DNA of 25,280 nt from the NCBI GenBank assembly GCA_035533815.1, contig DATLTB010000101.1, forward strand, positions 1 through 25,280, given 5' to 3'. Source of the DNA: JANWKA01 sp035533815. GTDB lineage: Bacteria; Bacteroidota; Bacteroidia; Chitinophagales; Chitinophagaceae. Below, in pieces: positions 23,561-25,280 of the stretch. The stretch's first letter is position 1, and each line of letters begins with the position of its first letter. A model generated the notes under the pieces. That model saw only the letters and a list, made by a program, of their open reading frames with translations. It made no database searches and had not been told where the DNA came from. The position numbers and the translations under genes were made by a program.

Positions 23561-24556
23561 ATGAAAAAGATCCTGCAATACTTGTTTGAACATCAGACCC
23601 TAAGCCGGGACACTGCCAGGGAAATTCTCGTTAATATATCCAAGGGGGTCTATAATGAGAGCGAGCTGGCGGCATTCATGACCGTATTTCTGATGCGAAG
23701 CATCACCGTCGATGAACTATCGGGTTTCCGGGAAGCCCTGCTGGAGCTATGTGTCCGGGTGGACCTGGATGGTACGCCGGTCCTGGATATCGTAGGTACG
23801 GGTGGGGACGGGAAGAACACGTTCAATATTTCCACCCTGGCTTGTTTCATCGCAGCCGGCGCCGGTGTGCCGGTGGCCAAGCATGGAAATTATGGGGTAA
23901 CTTCCGTGAGCGGGGCCTCCAATGTGATGGAAGCCTTTGGATACCGGTTTAAACAGGACAGTGGGCAACTGAGGAAGGAGCTCGAAAGCACGGGAATCTG
24001 TTTTTTGCATGCTCCCTTGTTCCATCCTGCCCTGAAAAATGTGGCTCCCATCCGCAGGCAGCTGGGAATCCGCACTTTTTTCAATTTACTGGGGCCCCTG
24101 GTGAATCCGGCCTTCCCTGCGTTTCAATTCATCGGAGTATACAGCCTGGAGCTGGCGCGGGTATATCACTATATTTATCAGCAGACCGACCGGAAGTATG
24201 TGATCCTCCATAGCCTGGACGGCTATGACGAAATATCCCTGACAGGGGACGCCCGGGTGATCACCAATCTGGGAGAACGCAACTGCACTCCGGAGGAGTT
24301 GGGCAAACGCAGTGTCCACCCGGAAGATATATACGGTGGCCAGGATGCAGCGCAGTCGGCCCAGATCTTCCTGAAAATCCTGAAAGGGGAGGGAACCTGG
24401 GCACAGCATGCGGTAGCCCTGGCTAATGCAGCCATGGGTATCCACTGCGCCGGTAAATTCCCTGCTTATGAGGATTGCTACCAGGCTGCCGTGGAATCCC
24501 TGGAAAGCGGCAGTGCATTGAAATCCTTTGAAGGGTTAATGGCCATGAACAAATAA
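23561..24556 (+). CDS. trpD: Anthranilate phosphoribosyltransferase
   Basis: 331 aa from ATG 23561 (MKKILQYLFEHQTLS); the open frame to a GTG at 23537 adds eight residues without family resemblance. It transfers phosphoribose from PRPP to anthranilate. The glycine-rich PRPP motif DIVGTGGDGKNTFNIST is at about residues 75-91, followed by VAKHGNYGVTSVSGASNVMEAFG, the anthranilate-site stretch CFLHAPLFHPALKNVAPIRR and the FFNLLGPLVNPAFP motif. The spacing of 45 bp from trpG and 6 bp to trpC keeps it in the operon. Order E-G-D-C matches common Bacteroidota trp operons. Confidence 0.95.
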   Translation: MKKILQYLFEHQTLSRDTAREILVNISKGVYNESELAAFMTVFLMRSITVDELSGFREALLELCVRVDLDGTPVLDIVGTGGDGKNTFNISTLACFIAAGAGVPVAKHGNYGVTSVSGASNVMEAFGYRFKQDSGQLRKELESTGICFLHAPLFHPALKNVAPIRRQLGIRTFFNLLGPLVNPAFPAFQFIGVYSLELARVYHYIYQQTDRKYVILHSLDGYDEISLTGDARVITNLGERNCTPEELGKRSVHPEDIYGGQDAAQSAQIFLKILKGEGTWAQHAVALANAAMGIHCAGKFPAYEDCYQAAVESLESGSALKSFEGLMAMNK

Positions 24557-24562
24557 AAGGTA

Positions 24563-25280
24563 ATGAATATCCTGGAGGAAATAGTTGGGGTGAAAAGACG
24601 GGAGATCACTGCGGCTAAACAGCTGGTTCCGGAGACTGAGCTGGAACGAAGGGTCCTTGCCTGCGGTAAGGTACGCTCCCTGAAAGCCAGTCTTCTGGAT
24701 CCCCTCAGGACCGGCATCATTGCCGAATTTAAGCGGAGATCTCCTTCCAAAGGGATACTGAATGACTCGGCTGATCTGAGTATGGTAGCCCGGCAGTACG
24801 CTGCACATGGGGCATCAGCGGTGAGTGTGCTGACGGATAAAACCTTTTTCGGAGGAACTGATGAGGATATCCAAAAAGCCAGGGATGCCTGTGAGATTCC
24901 CATCCTGAGAAAAGAATTTATCCTGGAGGAATACCAGGTGCTGCAATCCAGGACCCTGGGTGCCGATGCCATCCTGCTGATTGCTGCCTGCCTGAGACCC
25001 TCGGAAGTACTAAGGCTGGCGATCCTGGCCAGGGCCCTGGGCATGGAGACCTTGCTGGAAGTGCATTCAGCAAATGAACTGGACCGGATCTGTCCGGAAA
25101 TCGACCTGGTGGGCGTAAATAACCGGGACCTGGGCAGCTTCCGGGTGGACATCGGATGCTCCCTTTCCCTGATCAGTAAAATCCCTGCGGATAAGGGGAA
25201 AGTGACAGAAAGCGGGATCAGTGATCCTGCTACCCTCCAGTCCCTGCGACAAGCAGGCTACCAGGGATTTCTGATCGGGG
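24563..25280 (+). CDS. trpC: Indole-3-glycerol phosphate synthase, 3'-truncated by window edge
   Basis: 239 codons are present from ATG 24563, without a stop before the edge; the full protein is usually about 260 aa, so little is missing. It closes the indole ring from CdRP. It begins MNILEEIVGVKRREITAAKQ. The barrel motifs are IIAEFKRRSPSKGIL (substrate Lys and Ser), ILRKEFILEEYQVLQSRTLG (catalytic Lys in RKEF), GADAILLIAACL, ETLLEVHSANEL, VGVNNRDLGSF and KVTESGIS. It starts 6 bp after trpD in the same direction. There is no sign of a TrpF fusion within the visible part; trpF, trpB and trpA would be expected next, outside the window. Confidence 0.95.
   Translation, partial: MNILEEIVGVKRREITAAKQLVPETELERRVLACGKVRSLKASLLDPLRTGIIAEFKRRSPSKGILNDSADLSMVARQYAAHGASAVSVLTDKTFFGGTDEDIQKARDACEIPILRKEFILEEYQVLQSRTLGADAILLIAACLRPSEVLRLAILARALGMETLLEVHSANELDRICPEIDLVGVNNRDLGSFRVDIGCSLSLISKIPADKGKVTESGISDPATLQSLRQAGYQGFLIG

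Overview
The window looks like a chromosomal segment of a Bacteroidota bacterium, probably from the Chitinophagaceae/Sphingobacteriia side. The evidence is promoter words of the TTG-N20-TAnnTTTG type, a short Bacteroidota-style SRP RNA, long-form HisG, a HisB fusion, lipoprotein-type exported proteins and few Shine-Dalgarno sites. Most of it is metabolic housekeeping, interrupted by AT-richer accessory genes.

Layout. (1) 1-1338, minus: an AAA/ABC-type ATPase with a translationally coupled small Toprim-like partner that runs off the left edge; this is a candidate two-gene defence cassette. (2) 1437-6696, minus: a glycerol operon glpK-glpD-glpF-ndh. It covers uptake, phosphorylation, oxidation into the quinone pool, and NADH oxidation into the same pool. 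(3) 7024-9823, minus: an unknown lipoprotein, a transaldolase-like aldolase, the SRP RNA (8808-8900) with a clear promoter, and a GH16 beta-glucanase lipoprotein. (4) 9913-14490, plus: hisG-hisD-hisC-hisB behind what reads as a complete histidine attenuator: a His-containing leader peptide, mutually exclusive hairpins and an intrinsic terminator. The usual hisHAFI genes do not follow. (5) 14601-18007: two divergently oriented AAA/DUF4143 ATPases flanking a YkgJ-like Cys-cluster protein. Each ATPase has a long inverted repeat, then 7 nt, then a TAnnTTTG element, then 5-6 nt, then ATG. (6) 18572-21001, plus: a YVTN beta-propeller/phosphoesterase fusion. (7) 21088-21237: a decayed XRE-type regulator remnant. 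(8) 21305-25280, plus: trpE-trpG-trpD-trpC (trpC cut by the window edge) behind a leader peptide with three consecutive Trp codons and a perfect 18-bp hairpin.

The best leads are the shared operator/promoter/leaderless-start architecture of the two DUF4143 ATPases, the ATPase + Toprim-like pair at the left edge, and the his and trp attenuators, which can be read almost base by base. No tRNA, rRNA, CRISPR array or insertion sequence was recognised.
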